Assembly: GCA_025558095.1 (NCBI GenBank)
Contig: JAIVFI010000037.1
Coordinates: 1-64,000 of the forward strand
Length of the DNA stretch: 64,000 nucleotides
Direction of reading: 5' to 3'
Source of the DNA: Hyaloraphidium curvatum
Taxonomy: Eukaryota; Monoblepharomycota; Hyaloraphidiomycetes; Hyaloraphidiales; Hyaloraphidiaceae
Position 1 is the stretch's first letter. Each line of letters begins with the position of its first letter. Shown in pieces: positions 1 to 10,196 of the stretch. Below the pieces are notes generated by a model. The model was not told the DNA's origin and ran no database searches. It saw only the letters and a program-made list of their open reading frames with translations. A program made the translations under genes and the position numbers.

Positions 1-2
1 CC

Positions 3-521
3 AACCCACCGCTCCGGATCACCGGCACACGCCTCCTCGCCTACCCCCCGCAGAATCCCGGCGCCGCGGACGATACCGCGGCCATCCTCCTCGAGTATCC
101 TGGCTCCACCGCCGTCGGCGAAGGCAGCTGGGTGCAGCTCACCCCTGCCATCGGCGCCAACCCCGCCGTGTACGGGAGCGAGGGCGGTGTGGCGATCGTC
201 GACGGCGAGGTGGTGCTTTGGGGACAGAGCGGGGTGTCGGAGACGGACAAGGCGAAATACGGGAGGGAGAAGGAGGTGCAGAGGAAGGTGGAGGTCCCGG
301 AGCTGCGAGCGCCGACGAGGAGCGCGCCGGAGCTCGCTGTCTGGGCGGCTGAGCAGGGCGTCGGCAGCGAGGAAGTAGGCAAGGTGGTGGCGGAGGAGCT
401 GGTCAACGTCGACGTGGCACTGAGGGCCCAGGCGGTGCTAGAAGCGGGCCTGCGGAGCGCGAAGGAGGGGAGGAAGGTGGCATGGGAGGAGATTTGGAAC
501 CAAGACGAGGCACGTCTTTAG
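3..521 (+). CDS. Gfo/Idh/MocA-type oxidoreductase, C-terminal part (partial)
   Basis: The frame is open from the window edge to the TAG at 519-521, so this is the 3' part of a gene that starts outside the window (172 residues visible). The segment around LLEYPG, GEGSW and VYGSEGG resembles the C-terminal substrate domain of the Gfo/Idh/MocA family of NAD(P)-dependent oxidoreductases, where a beta-sheet precedes an E-G-S-W turn and a YGSEG strand. The last 60 residues are helical and charged, with alternating Glu and Ala. The Rossmann half and catalytic residues lie outside the window, so substrate and cofactor cannot be judged. No intron is needed in the visible part. Confidence 0.5.
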   Translation, partial: NPPLRITGTRLLAYPPQNPGAADDTAAILLEYPGSTAVGEGSWVQLTPAIGANPAVYGSEGGVAIVDGEVVLWGQSGVSETDKAKYGREKEVQRKVEVPELRAPTRSAPELAVWAAEQGVGSEEVGKVVAEELVNVDVALRAQAVLEAGLRSAKEGRKVAWEEIWNQDEARL

Positions 522-974
522 CAGCAGGAAGAAGAGCACGTGTGTAGCTTGTTTGCTTTGGCGTCTACCTCCCGAATAGTCCTCGTGATCTTCTAGATTC
601 GAGCGTTCACATCGCCGCATGCGCCGCCCGCCAGTCGGCCTTACGCGCAAATAGTCTTGGACCCCGCATTGAACTCTGGGCAATGGACGAGCCAACGACT
701 GTACTCCATTTGCCGCATCCTTCCGAGTGAATATGCGTTCGATTGCTTTGTCCCGGGAGGAACGCGTCCGCGATGGCGGGTACTCGACGCGGCCGTCCGC
801 TCGAGACGCGTCGAGCTTGGACGTTCCCGCTGAACTCGAAGCCCTTCTGAGTCGCGACCATCGGGATTCTTGAACCGGTCTTTGATCTGTCGGACGGCTG
901 GACAGGTGGATTCTCGAAACGTTCGCCATTGAAGGTTGTAGTACTGCCGATCATAGAGCTCCAAAGTCAGACCA
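522..974. other. Intergenic, no gene recognised
   Basis: About 450 bases between the partial oxidoreductase and the broken MYND locus. Short open frames on both strands show no recognisable domain. The lower end of the MYND relic may extend a little into it on the minus strand. Confidence 0.5.
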
Positions 975-2206
975 CTCCTGCTCGGCATGCAAGCGTTCTT
1001 GTGCCCCCCCACGCCGCCCGCTGGCGCTTGGCCCCGCAGTACCTCGCCACCCGCACCGCGCGCACCTCTTCAGCCTTCCCGGAGCCCCGCAGGGGTCGCA
1101 CGTATCGTCCGGCTGATCCAGCTCCGGGATCGCCCGGCTCCGCCCAGTGCGCGCCTCGCTTCCCCCGCCCCGTGGTCCGCCCGCAGCCGTTCCAGGAACG
1201 CGCTGCTGATGCCCCTGTGCGCCTCCGCGACGAGGAGCCGCATGATCAGATCCAGGAGGTAAAGCGGCGAATTTTGGACCACGGGGTCGTTTCCTTTGCC
1301 GGGATCGTGGAAAAACAGGGCGGATTCCCGGAAGAACCTGCCGGCGACGTCGAAGGGCGAGAGGCCGCGCCGCACGGCGGGCTTTTCCGAGCCGAAGAGG
1401 AGCGAGGCAAGCGGCCGGCCGTTCTCCTGGAGCGCATGGAGCAGCAGGTTTGCGCCGGCCCGGAAGGGCAGCTGCCGCGCGGTCTCGAACGCGTCCAGTT
1501 CCGCGCCGAGCGAGGAGACGGAGGCCATCATGGCGGCCACGAGGAGCTCCGGATCGTCGCCGAGGCGCGCGCGCACCACCCTCGAAGCCCGCGCGAGGCT
1601 TTCCAGGGTGAACATGGGGAGGAAGGCCGCCTCCCCGAACGCCTTGGCAAACGTCTCCCCGCTCCCCGGAACCGAACCCGACCAGGACGCGTCCCGATCC
1701 CAGTCAACGAACACGGCGATGGTCTTCCTTAGAGCGGGGTAGGCGATGCGGAACACCCCCAGGGCGAGGTCCGCCTGCGTGGCCGTGGGTGCCCCCAGCG
1801 TCGGGACCCTGCCGCGCGGGAAGAGGCGCGGCCGGAAGCGCTCCCCGAACCGGGCTCCGGCGAGCCCCTTGGGCTCGTCGTCGTTGCAGAACCCGTCCAC
1901 GAGCCACATCAGGTCCAGGACGCTCACGACGGCGTACGGCGGGGGTGCACTGAGGCCGGGCGTCGGCGAGGCGGTCGCGTCCAGGTAGCGGAAGTACGTC
2001 GTCGAAATGTCTCTTAAGAGCTCCGAGACGGCAAGCATGAGGCCATCGCGGTCCAGGTCCTTCCAGATGGCGACGTTCCGGGCTTCCTCAGCCGGCGCGA
2101 CCGCCACGTCGGCACCGCCCGGGGTCTGCGCGACGGCCTGGTCGGGGGATCCGGAGTCGCCCTCCACGGCAGAGGCAACTGGAGAAGTGGAAAGAAATGA
2201 TCCCAT
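975..2206 (-). pseudogene. MYND zinc-finger protein with frameshifted finger (locus A)
   Basis: On the minus strand an open frame from the ATG at 2206 to a stop at 1070 encodes an Ala/Leu-rich helical protein paralogous to the locus at 4938 (shared motifs FRIAYPALRK, KAFGEAAFL, LLHALQENG, LFGSEK). The MYND finger that should end the protein is present but split over two other frames. Around 1090-1120 a C-x2-C then C-x2-C half reads CDPCG...CARCG; after one missing base, around 985-1040, the rest reads VARYCGAK..., with Arg at the expected sixth Cys and the final H-x3-C kept (HKNAC). Two frameshifts and one lost ligand argue for a decaying gene, though a homopolymer sequencing error could explain part. 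It is divergent from the PAC2-family gene, 96 bases apart. Confidence 0.7.
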
Positions 2207-2302
2207 CGCTCTTCCTTCCGCTTCCCCCGTTCGTGCAACGGAGTTCGGAGCGAGTCGGGTGGCAAGTGCACGTGGCGCGGGCGACACTCATTCGGAGCTC
2301 CG

Positions 2303-3861
2303 ATGTCCTCCAACGGCGGCGCGAAAAAGCCGGCGAAGCCGGCCGAGGGCGACGGCAAGAAGCCGGAAGACAAGAAGGACGCGCCCGATGGGGGGAGCGC
2401 GGGCGATGCCGCGGCGGACGCCAAGCCCGACGAGCCGGCGGCGCCCGAGGACGACCACGTCGAGCTGACCGACGACGGCGTGCTCGTCCACTCGCACGTG
2501 CACGGCGATGCCGCAAAGGAGGCGGAGGAAGCGGCCGCCGAGGCGGGCACGAAGGGGAACGGGGGGGGCGGGGCGCCCGCCGTCCCCGTGGTGGAGGAAC
2601 CGCCGGCCGGGGAGGACGCCTCGAAGGATCCCCCGGCGTCGGACGCCAAGAAGGACTCGCAAGCCACCAATGTCGACGCTCCCGCTGCCGACAACACCCT
2701 CCACCCGCCGCCCGACCCGCAACCCCCGCGCCCGCTCTCCCCCTCCTCGATCCCCGTCTCCTTCTCCCCCTCGGCGCTGCGCACCACGCAGCAGTCCAAG
2801 CGCCCGCCCGTGCACCACCAGGTCATCTTCGACCGGTGGTACGGGAGGCAGGGCGGGGAGACGAGGGGCATCCTGAGGCTGAGGGAGTTTGACGCCGGGG
2901 TGGAGGTCGAGGGCGCCGTGTGGTGGGTTGCCCCCGCCGGTCCTCGGATCTCCATCCCCTCATCCCCCCATCCGATGCAGCATGCAGGCGTTCCCCTCGC
3001 AGGGCTTCACCGGCCTCATCCTCGGCACCCACCTCATCGACTCGCTCTCCCTCCCCCTCCTCGGCGTCCTCACCTCCCCGCTCCTGCCGCCCAAGGCCAT
3101 GATCAGCAACTCGGCGCCGTCGCACCAGCTGCGGATCCACGGGGACCACAGGGTGGTGGTGTTTGCGGGGGAGGCAAAGGTGGAGAGGGAGGAGGTGGCC
3201 AACGCGGTGGTGGAGTGCATCGTGGACTTCTGCAAGCGGTAACATGCTGCGTGCGGCCTGCCGTGCGTGCCCTCGCTGATGCTCGCGGGGCAGGCACCGC
3301 ATTCGCCTCCTCCTCACCGTCGAAGGCCTCCCCACGACCCCCAACGCGCAGCCGGGCGTGCTCCGGCTCAAGGAGTCCGCCTCCGAGGAAGAAGACGGCG
3401 CGAAGCTCGTCGCGGATCTCGATCTGGACGCGCGCAGCAAGGAAAAGGCCAAGTACCTCGGCACCGACCCCGATTTCTGCGCCAGGATGGCCGAGGAAGG
3501 CCTGGAGCAGATCGACGAGGGCGTCGTGGCCGGGCTCACGGGGGGCCTGTTGGCCGAGGCGCTGCTGGAGCCCATCTACCTGGCGTGCTTGCTGGTGCCG
3601 GCGACGTCGCTGTTTCCGGACACGGGGTCGGCGGTGCGGGCCCTTCAGGTGGGCGGCTCGACCCGGGGTCGCATGCCTCGATGATGACACCGTCCCCTAC
3701 GGCAGATCATCAAGAAGTTCGTCCCCGCGCTTGCGGACCTCGACACGGCGCCGCTCGAGGCCAAGGCCAAGGAGACCGAGGAGGCGGTGGTGGGGCTGGT
3801 GAGGGCGCTGCAGGGCGGGCTGAAGAAGGAGATGGAGGCACCCAGGGGGCTCTATGGGTGA
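2303..3861 (+). CDS. PAC2-family protein (proteasome assembly chaperone-like)
   Basis: Four exons, 2303-2926, 2988-3238, 3294-3648 and 3706-3861, join in frame to a 461-residue protein; introns are 55-61 bases with GT-AG ends. Residues 1-175 are low-complexity and acidic (Lys, Asp, Glu, Pro, Ala). The rest has the PAC2 pattern: FPSQGFTG and GTHLIDSL near the start of the fold, a strand RVVVFAGEA, a helix ending VECIVDFCK, and a late GLTGGLLAEALL helix followed by a PATSLFPD-type turn. PAC2 proteins of eukaryotes chaperone assembly of the proteasome alpha ring; other family members have unknown roles. The long acidic N-terminus is unlike the short yeast Add66/human PSMG2, so orthology is not certain. 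Three downstream AG splice choices were fixed by reading frame. Confidence 0.75.
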
Positions 3862-3950
3862 CGACGGCGGGGGTGGTTGTGTTCGATGTTCGCCGCGCTG
3901 CATTACAGTTCTGTGTCGCCGGCGCGCCCCCTGGGCGTCCCTCCGCCCCT

Positions 3951-4796
3951 TCACGCCACGGCGTCCGCGGCCGCCCCCGCCGCCTTGGCATCCTCCGCGA
4001 CGCCCTGCTTCAGGTCCCCGCCGATGATCGTCCCGTCCTCGAAGAACGCGCCCGTCTTCTTCATTCCCCCGCAGCTCTGCCTGATGGTCACGTAGATCCG
4101 CACGGCGACAAACAGCCCGGCCATGGCGACCCACGAGACGACCGCCGCCCTTCCCGAGACGAAAATTGCGATCGGTATGGAGATGGCAAACACCACGGGC
4201 GGGATGGCCAGCCGCACCGCGGTGATCCACACGATCCGCGCCGTGATGCCCGGGTGTGTCAGCGGCTTCTCCTTGAAAATCAACGGGCCGAAGCGCGCAT
4301 AGGTCCACATGACGAGCGCGGCGAGGCCGACGAGCCCGACGACGACGGAGTAGTACACGGTGGCGGAGGGGTCCGCGAACGCCGACTCGCCTAGCACGGC
4401 GGTGGCCGAGGGCACCAGGCACACGAAGAGGAGGAACAGCAGCTCCAGCAGGACGAGGGCGTGGTCGGTCGAGGTGATCCACGAGTAGCACGCGCGGTGC
4501 ACGATCCAGTAGCGGCCCACGACCGCGAAAGAGATCAAATAAGAGACGATGCGCGGCCACATGGCGTACAGCCGCTCGCTCATCGGGGGCTCCTCGCCCG
4601 CGGCGTCGGGCGGCAGGTCGGGCAGCTTGATTTCCAGCGCCAGCAAGGTCATGGCGATGGCGACGACGGCGTCCGAAAAGACGAGGAGCTGCTCGACGGC
4701 AAAGAGGTCGTTGGGGGCGCGGCGGGCGTGCAGCGCGAGGGGCGGCACGGTCGGGTCGATGTCGCGCGAGGCGACGGACTCTGCCGAGGAGGACAT
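3951..4796 (-). CDS. TMEM175-like (DUF1211) membrane channel protein
   Basis: A single exon of 281 residues. The first membrane helix carries the family hallmark FSDAVVAIAMTLLALEI, close to the FSD-x3-AI-x-TL motif whose residues line the pore of TMEM175 potassium/proton channels. A later helix has VVGRYWIVHRACY, matching the conserved W-x2-H of the second repeat segment. About six hydrophobic helices are visible, and the last 40 residues are soluble and Ala-rich. Family members sit in lysosomal or vacuolar membranes in eukaryotes; location here is inference. The start ATG is the first in the frame and lies 141 bases from the divergent MYND relic at 4938. Confidence 0.8.
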   Translation of the reverse strand: MSSSAESVASRDIDPTVPPLALHARRAPNDLFAVEQLLVFSDAVVAIAMTLLALEIKLPDLPPDAAGEEPPMSERLYAMWPRIVSYLISFAVVGRYWIVHRACYSWITSTDHALVLLELLFLLFVCLVPSATAVLGESAFADPSATVYYSVVVGLVGLAALVMWTYARFGPLIFKEKPLTHPGITARIVWITAVRLAIPPVVFAISIPIAIFVSGRAAVVSWVAMAGLFVAVRIYVTIRQSCGGMKKTGAFFEDGTIIGGDLKQGVAEDAKAAGAAADAVA

Positions 4797-4937
4797 GTTG
4801 TCCTGCAGTTAGGGATAGGGCGTCCCTCGTCCAGATGGAGCGGCGTCCCTCGCAAGGGATTTGGCCGCGAAGGCGTCGGAGTAGTCGGCCGCTCCCAGCG
4901 TTCCCGGGCGTAAAGGAGCTCGGAGTGTTGGAAATCG

Positions 4938-6170
4938 ATGGCCCCGTCTTGTTCCGATACCGCTGCCGTGCAGAGCGTGGCCTGTTCCCTGCAGCAGGCC
5001 GCTCCGCAGACCCCGGCCGCCGCAGACGTGGCGGTCACACCGGCCGAGCAACCCCGGAACGTCACGCTCTGGAGCGAGCTTGAACGGGACGCCCTCTTCG
5101 GCGCCGTATCGGAGCTTGTGGAGGACTTTTCGATGCCTTACTTGCGGTACCTGGACGCGACGACGTCGCCGAAGACTCGCCTCATGGAACCTCCGGAACA
5201 CGTACTCGAATGCCTCCATGACCTCATGTGGCTCACAGGCGGCCTCCTCGAAGACGGCGAGCCCAAAATGCCGGCGACCCTCGCTTCGGGCGGCGGTTCC
5301 GTGCCCGCCTGTTTCCCCGCGGACGGATCCCCACTGAGGATGCGCCCGCGGCCGTGCAGGCGGACCTGGCCCTCCGTGCGTTCCGCATCGTTTATCCGGC
5401 GTTGCGGAGATCGATCTCCGTGTTCTGCGACTGGGAACGGGTCCTGGCCTGGGCCGACACGCTCCGGGGCGGCCGGCCGTCGTACACCAAGGCCTTTGGC
5501 GAGGCCGCCTTCCTCTCCGTGATGATCCTCGCGGGCCTGGCACAGGCTTCCAAACCCGTCGGAAATCGCATGGGGGACGATCCGGAGGTGCTGATCTGCG
5601 TGATGATGGCGGCCGTCGCCTCGCTCAGCGGGATTGTCGAGGTCTTTGAGAGCAGGACGAAGTAACCAGGTGCCTTTCGCGATCGCGACGAACCTGCTGA
5701 TTCACACCGTCCAAGAAAACGGCAAGCCGCTTTCGGCGCTCGTTTTCGGAACTGAACATCAGTCAGTTCCGCGTGGCCTCTTGCCCTTCAACGTCTCGAG
5801 CAAGTTCTTCCGCGATTCCGCCCAGGTCTTGTACGATGCCAAGGACGATCGGCGGGTCGGACCCGCGGCGGTTTTGGCCCTGGAGAACCTGGACGTGTTC
5901 ATGAAGCTCCTCGTGGCATCGGCGCCGACCGGGATGAGCACCGACTTCCTCGACCGGCTGCGCAAGACCACAAGGCGAAGGACGTGAGGCGCATCTCGAA
6001 GCGGCACCGCGCGAAAGGCACGCTCGGCTAAGCTGAGGACGCATGCGACCGCTGTGGGGCTTCGAGTAGGCTGCAGAGGCGCTCGCGGTGCGGCGTGGCG
6101 ACGTACTGGGGGCCGAGTGCCAGCGGGCGGCGCGGGGGAAGCACACGAAGGCCTGTGTGGCGAGCAGGTC
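4938..6170 (+). pseudogene. Decayed MYND zinc-finger gene (locus C, paralogue of A)
   Basis: The ATG at 4938 opens a protein colinear with locus A (MPYLRYLDATTSP, LHDLMWL, then FRIVYPALRR, KAFGEAAFL, IHTVQENGKPL). The homology passes through three frames, with breaks near 5280, 5655 and 5967, and meets an in-frame TAA near 6030. The MYND finger at 6040-6165 keeps its first C-x2-C and the final H-x3-C, but one Cys has become Arg (LQRRSRCG) and another is lost by a missing base in TACTG-GGG. No intron model repairs the breaks. Loci A and C lie in opposite orientation and flank the PAC2 and TMEM175-like genes, as if an inverted pair had once been created around them. The frame of the finger runs without a stop into the next MYND gene. 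Confidence 0.8.
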
Positions 6171-6300
6171 GGTTGGATGGTTTGGAAGGGATGGGGGGAA
6201 GTTTGGCGGCAAGTCACGGCGCCCCAACTGCTCGGGACTGCAGCAGGTTCTCTCGTGCCACTTAGCAGAGACAAAGCTTCTGTTCCGGCAAAGGGAAACA

Positions 6301-7416
6301 ATGAGCTTTCTTTGGTCATTCGTCTTACTTCTCCCCTTTTCCCTCTCGCTCGTGCCGTCGCCATGCGGGATTGCAGATGGCGAAATACGGGTGTGGCGCT
6401 CTCCGCCGTCAACCGCTGACGTGTCGCCGCAGCACACATTGTCACGGCCGCGGGCAGATTGGAGGAGGAGCCGCCCCCTGCGGCAGCCACTGTCATTGGC
6501 CGCTGTATTCCGTGCCTCTCTCTCGCCCGTCTGCCAGCTCGCCCCTGATGGCTCCGACCGGGTGTCGGACGACGTGCGGCGGTTGCTGAACCTCGTTGAC
6601 GCGAAGCCCGGCTTCCTCGCGGCGGTGAGAAAGTACGAGGCAGAGCTCGACTGGGCAGACGCCAACTCGGCCGACGTGTGCCGTGCCGTGCTGGGAATGT
6701 GCTTCGCCGCGGGGCTTCTCGCCGAGTGCCGCATCGAGGCGGTGCCGGCCTCTTGCGCGGTCTTCTTCCGCACCGACGATGCGCAAGAGTGCGGCGAGAT
6801 TGCGCAGGGCGTGCCTGGGATGCCGGACCTGTGCTTTGCCTGGGGACGCGAGTGCGCGAAGATCGCGTACCCTGTGCTCTCGGAACGCGCTCGCCGATCG
6901 CACCCGCCCTTCCTCCCAGCGGCCGACGAGGACGTGACCGAGGCCGCCGCCCAGATCGCCACCTTTGCCCTGGAGACCGCGATCGCCAGGCCCCTCCTGG
7001 CACGCCTCGTGGTCCCCGAGGACACCCCGCCGGCCGGCGTCACGTTCCGCAGCCCATGCATCTCCTGCGGTGCGCGCAAGGTGGAGCTGCGGAGCCTCAT
7101 CCTCTGGACCGCGGGCGGCAAAGGGAGGCTCGTCACTTCCATCTGCGCAACGAGCGCGCCGCTGTGCCACGCAAGGCGGTGCGCCGTCCGAGGCCCGCGA
7201 ACCCTGCAAGCTGCCCGGGACGCCCTGTTCGGTCCCGGATCCGAAGCCGTTCTGCGCTGCGGGAGCTGCAAAGTGGCCAAGCTTCCTTCAGAGCTGAAAA
7301 GGTGCGCGAGGTGCAAAGGGGCGTGGTACTGCTCGGCCGAGTGCCAGCGTTCGGACTGGCCGAGCCACAAGCTGCGTTGTGCCCAGGCGACTGTTGGCGG
7401 ATCGGGATGGGCGTGA
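6301..7416 (+). CDS. MYND zinc-finger protein (locus D, intact finger)
   Basis: An open frame ending at 7416 encodes a C-terminal MYND finger with every ligand: C-x2-C at 7258-7269 (CGSC), C-x2-C (CARC), WYCSAEC, then a QRSDWPSHK tail ending in Cys. MYND fingers bind two zinc ions and usually recognise proline-rich partners. About 55 residues upstream is a second Cys-rich stretch (CISCG) followed by SAPLCHARRC, seen also in the relics at 32021 and 32695. The body is helical and Ala-rich with no catalytic domain, so function is unknown. The start is uncertain: the frame is open back to 6088, where it merges with the finger remnant of locus C. I took the ATG at 6301; the first exon may lie elsewhere. 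Confidence 0.65.
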   Translation: MSFLWSFVLLLPFSLSLVPSPCGIADGEIRVWRSPPSTADVSPQHTLSRPRADWRRSRPLRQPLSLAAVFRASLSPVCQLAPDGSDRVSDDVRRLLNLVDAKPGFLAAVRKYEAELDWADANSADVCRAVLGMCFAAGLLAECRIEAVPASCAVFFRTDDAQECGEIAQGVPGMPDLCFAWGRECAKIAYPVLSERARRSHPPFLPAADEDVTEAAAQIATFALETAIARPLLARLVVPEDTPPAGVTFRSPCISCGARKVELRSLILWTAGGKGRLVTSICATSAPLCHARRCAVRGPRTLQAARDALFGPGSEAVLRCGSCKVAKLPSELKRCARCKGAWYCSAECQRSDWPSHKLRCAQATVGGSGWA

Positions 7417-8293
7417 TTCTGGGCAGGCGAGGCCCGAAGCTTCGGACTTGGTCGGAGGTCTCGCTTCGGGGTATCTTTTTCAATGCTTGGTTCATTCGTT
7501 TTGAGTCGCCAGTAGAAGAAAAGCAGAGCTCGTAGGCTAGTGAGTCGCTGCCGCAGATGACCAGGCTGTCCCGGTCCGCCGCCTGACCACTTAATCGCCG
7601 GAAACAATGGCCGAAGACCCTTGAACCCACCAGAGCCGCGGGCGTACCGAGGCGAGCTAGGTGGAAGAGGATGCGTATGGGCTCGGCGGCGCCCCGCGCG
7701 TCGAAATCTGGGTTGAAGGTTCAAGAACCCCCGGGAAGCGTCGGCCGGCCACGCGCAGTAGAGCTCGTATTCGTCGGCGGGCGCGTCATCGGCCTCGCAG
7801 AAGGGGGGGGGGGGGACGCTGCTCGTCCTGGGCCCCGGCGTTGCAGCCGCACGCGGCCAAGGTGGATGGCGCGAGAGCGAGGGACGAAACGACGCGTGAC
7901 CAGCGGAGGACCAAATCCCGTCCCGTGAAGGAGCGCGTCCGAGCTCCGAATCGCCCACCGGCAATGAAAGATCGCATTCGACCATGAGGTATTGACTGTA
8001 GACTCATTGCTTCGGCCGAGGTGGCATCGATATTCTTCGAGTATTGGCCTCATTTATGCTTTGGTGCGGTGCGAAGGAGGGTCCCGTCGCCGCGATCGGA
8101 CGCCGGAGCTAGACGTTTGGCTCGTTCCGGAATCCCAAGCGGCTGTTTGATCAGCGTGATTACGTCGTGAGGCTTCGGGAGACACTGGGTGGATTTCGAA
8201 TAGGCCTCATTACACACGTCCTTTCTCAAAAAAAAAAAAAAAAAGGTCGCGGTCGGCCTGGTCAGTGCATCGCAACACACACGGGGTTCGCCT
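7417..8293. other. Intergenic region with G and A homopolymer tracts
   Basis: No gene recognised in about 880 bases. It contains a run of 13 G at 7803-7815 and 17 A at 8228-8244, the latter just upstream of the 7TM fragment at 8294. These tracts are the most AT- or G-skewed spots nearby and may be assembly-sensitive. Confidence 0.6.
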
Positions 8294-9025
8294 ATGTCGG
8301 ACTGGCCGGCGGACCAATTGGAGGACGGGAATGCCCCGAGGAAGCCCGCCGGATTGACGGCGGCCGAGCGCCGGGCGGTTCTGCCCGACGACGGCGCCTA
8401 CGCGGGCGGCCCTGCCCTGGACGTTCCGGCGCTGCTCGCGGGGCTGGACGGCCTCCCCGTACCGCTGGCGACCACGCGCCTGCAGCTTTCGGCGGTGTTC
8501 GGCTTCCTGGCGCGCACGGCGGGCGAGCGGCTCATGCTGAGCTCCGTCTGCTGGGTTCTGCTGCTTGTACCGCTCCTGGTGTTCAACGCGAGGCTTGGCG
8601 CGTTCGGCGCGAAGCAGGCGGCAATCGGCGCCACGGCCATTGCCGCCCACAACGTGGCCTGCATCGTACTCGGCGCCCTGTCCATCTGGACCGCCGTCAA
8701 CTATGCCCGGACGGTGCCGTCGCTGGACACCAACCCGTTCGCGACCTTGGTCCGCTGGCGACGCCTGCTCGCTCCGGACCGGGACAAAGTGCCAAGCGAG
8801 GTTGCGGACGGGGAACCGACTAAGGAGCGGGAGATCTCGCCGCTGGTCCGCCACGATCCCGAGGATCGGCTATGCCCGTGTCCCTTTCCGGGCTGCGCCG
8901 GCTCGGTGCTGACCTCGACGTGGATCTTGTATCTCCTGGATCCCGCCGTTCAGAGTATCATCATGTTGTCGGCCTTTGCCCTTTCCATGTGGACCCTGCT
9001 CGCAACGTTTGCACCTGTGACGTGC
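8294..9025 (+). pseudogene. 7TM family gene, truncated after the third membrane helix (copy E)
   Basis: The ATG at 8294 begins a protein nearly collinear with the minus-strand gene at 10197-11668 (shared LTAAERRAV, LPVPLATTRLQLSA, YARTVPSLD, NPFAT, VRWRRLLAP). It keeps the family signature HDPEDRLCPCPFPGCAG and ends in the middle of the next membrane helix at LLATFAPV. From 9026 on, the sequence is an inverted copy of the N-terminal coding region of the same family, so the C-terminal half (four helices) is absent. If transcribed it would encode a three-helix protein with an unrelated tail. The junction looks like an inversion-duplication, not an intron, since the continuation is recognisably antisense family sequence. 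Confidence 0.8.
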
Positions 9026-9588
9026 CGCCCGCGTAGGTGCCGTCGTCGGGAAGCACCGCCCGCCGCTCGGCCGACGTCAGCTCGAGAGGCTTTCTCGAAG
9101 TACTTTCGCCATCCATGTTGTCCGCCGCCGACATGTCCTGTTGTGGTGCTCGTGGGCGCTGTTGTGGTGCTCGTGGGCCCTCGTCCTCGCGCGCGGAGCC
9201 CCGGATGCGATCGATCGCGCGCGGAACATTCCTCGATCCCACGTCTCCCACGCGATAGAACCATGGCCCCGCCTCTGGTCTAATGCCTACATCGTCCCAT
9301 TTTGCGTGTCTGTCTAGGTCTCTAACAGGCGCCTCCCGCGGCCGCCCTCGCCGCCGTGCTGGGCACATACCTCGCCGACCAGCGGTTGAACGTATCGGGC
9401 GACGTGACGCGCATATAGTGGGTCCGCGACGTGTTGCGCACCTCCAACGTGCTCATCGCGTACCTCATTGACGTCCATGGGACAGCCGGCTGCTCTCGAT
9501 GGTCTCCTTCGCGACGAAGCGCGCCGCCGCCGGCCGCGCAAACGCCGCCTTCCTCCTCTTCGAAAACGCCGACGCCCACCCGCGTCCG
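9026..9588. repeat. Duplicated block: 7TM 5' end, shared promoter and FATP 5' end (copy 1)
   Basis: This block matches 11565-12090 in the same order and orientation: on the minus strand, 9141 down to 9026, the first 35 or so codons of a 7TM gene (ending at TYAGG); then a short bidirectional spacer; then on the plus strand, from 9263, the 5' end of the FATP gene, ending at the codons for ENADAHP near 9586. Both genes are cut at the block edges. The FATP part carries the same in-frame TAG (9416-9418) as the other copy. The block lies between a truncated 7TM copy and a Cys-rich frame. Confidence 0.85.
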
Positions 9589-9599
9589 CTACACCAACC

Positions 9600-10090
9600 A
9601 CCGCCTTCCCATGCGCGCCTACGGCGACTGCATATGCAGTGCCCCCCCCCTACTCGGCCCTGGGTCTGCAGCAGTGCGACAGCTCGCAGAACTGGCTGGC
9701 CTGCAACTCCGCCAACGGCGCCTCCATCTCCGGCGAGACCTCCTCGAACGGCCTGTGCTTCCCCGACGCCCCTTCCGGTTACTGCTGCGCCAGCATGCAG
9801 GGCCTGTACCACATGGGCTACTGCGCCGGCAAGAAGATCTGCACCCGCTCCGGGGTCATGGGATTCCACGACGATGACCCCAAGAACACGTACTGCGACC
9901 CCGCCACGGGGGAGGTCACCGGGACCAGCAACGCCGGCCAAACTGGGCTGTGCGACAGCACAGCGGGGGCTTACTATTGGCTCGGGTTGGTTGAAGTGCA
10001 GCCGCCGGGCAAGGAATGTCCCAAGGAATGCGGGCTGACTCTGATCCTTCCGACAGCTGTTGCGGCGCTTACAGTCCTTGATGATATAGC
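9600..10090 (+). CDS. Cys-rich orphan frame, ends uncertain
   Basis: From about 9600 the plus strand encodes a Cys-rich sequence (LQQCDSSQNWLACN, LCFPDAPSGYCCAS, GYCAGKKICTRSG, CPKECG) with eleven Cys in some 110 residues and many Ser, Gly and Asn, the composition of a secreted fungal protein. The frame is fused upstream, at about 9588, to the duplicated FATP 5' fragment, and no signal peptide is visible in it. The frame stays open to 10436, but beyond about 10090 it is antisense to the 7TM gene and is unlikely to be coding. A missing 5' exon, or a gene cut by the rearrangement, are both possible. I do not recognise the family. Confidence 0.4.
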
Positions 10091-10196
10091 CCTCCACCGC
10101 GACCAAGCTCGGGCCGAAAGGATGTACAAAGACAGTAAACGGGAAATACAAACTCCCGCACGTGCTTTTCCTGGGCGGCAGGCCGGCGGCGCCCTC

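Noticed and set aside
5763-7985. A 740-codon open frame on the minus strand
   Set aside because: It is antisense to the MYND loci C and D, has no domain and exists because GC-rich coding DNA has few stops on the other strand.
7990-8225. Weak similarity of 7990-8060 to 8160-8225 (both with TTCGA-TA-GGCCTCATT)
   Set aside because: Only about 20 matching bases; too short to claim a repeat.
8228-8244. A17 tract as a retrotransposition poly-A tail
   Set aside because: The tract is 5' of the 7TM fragment on the same strand, so it is not its tail, and the sequence before it matches no gene. No target site duplication was seen.
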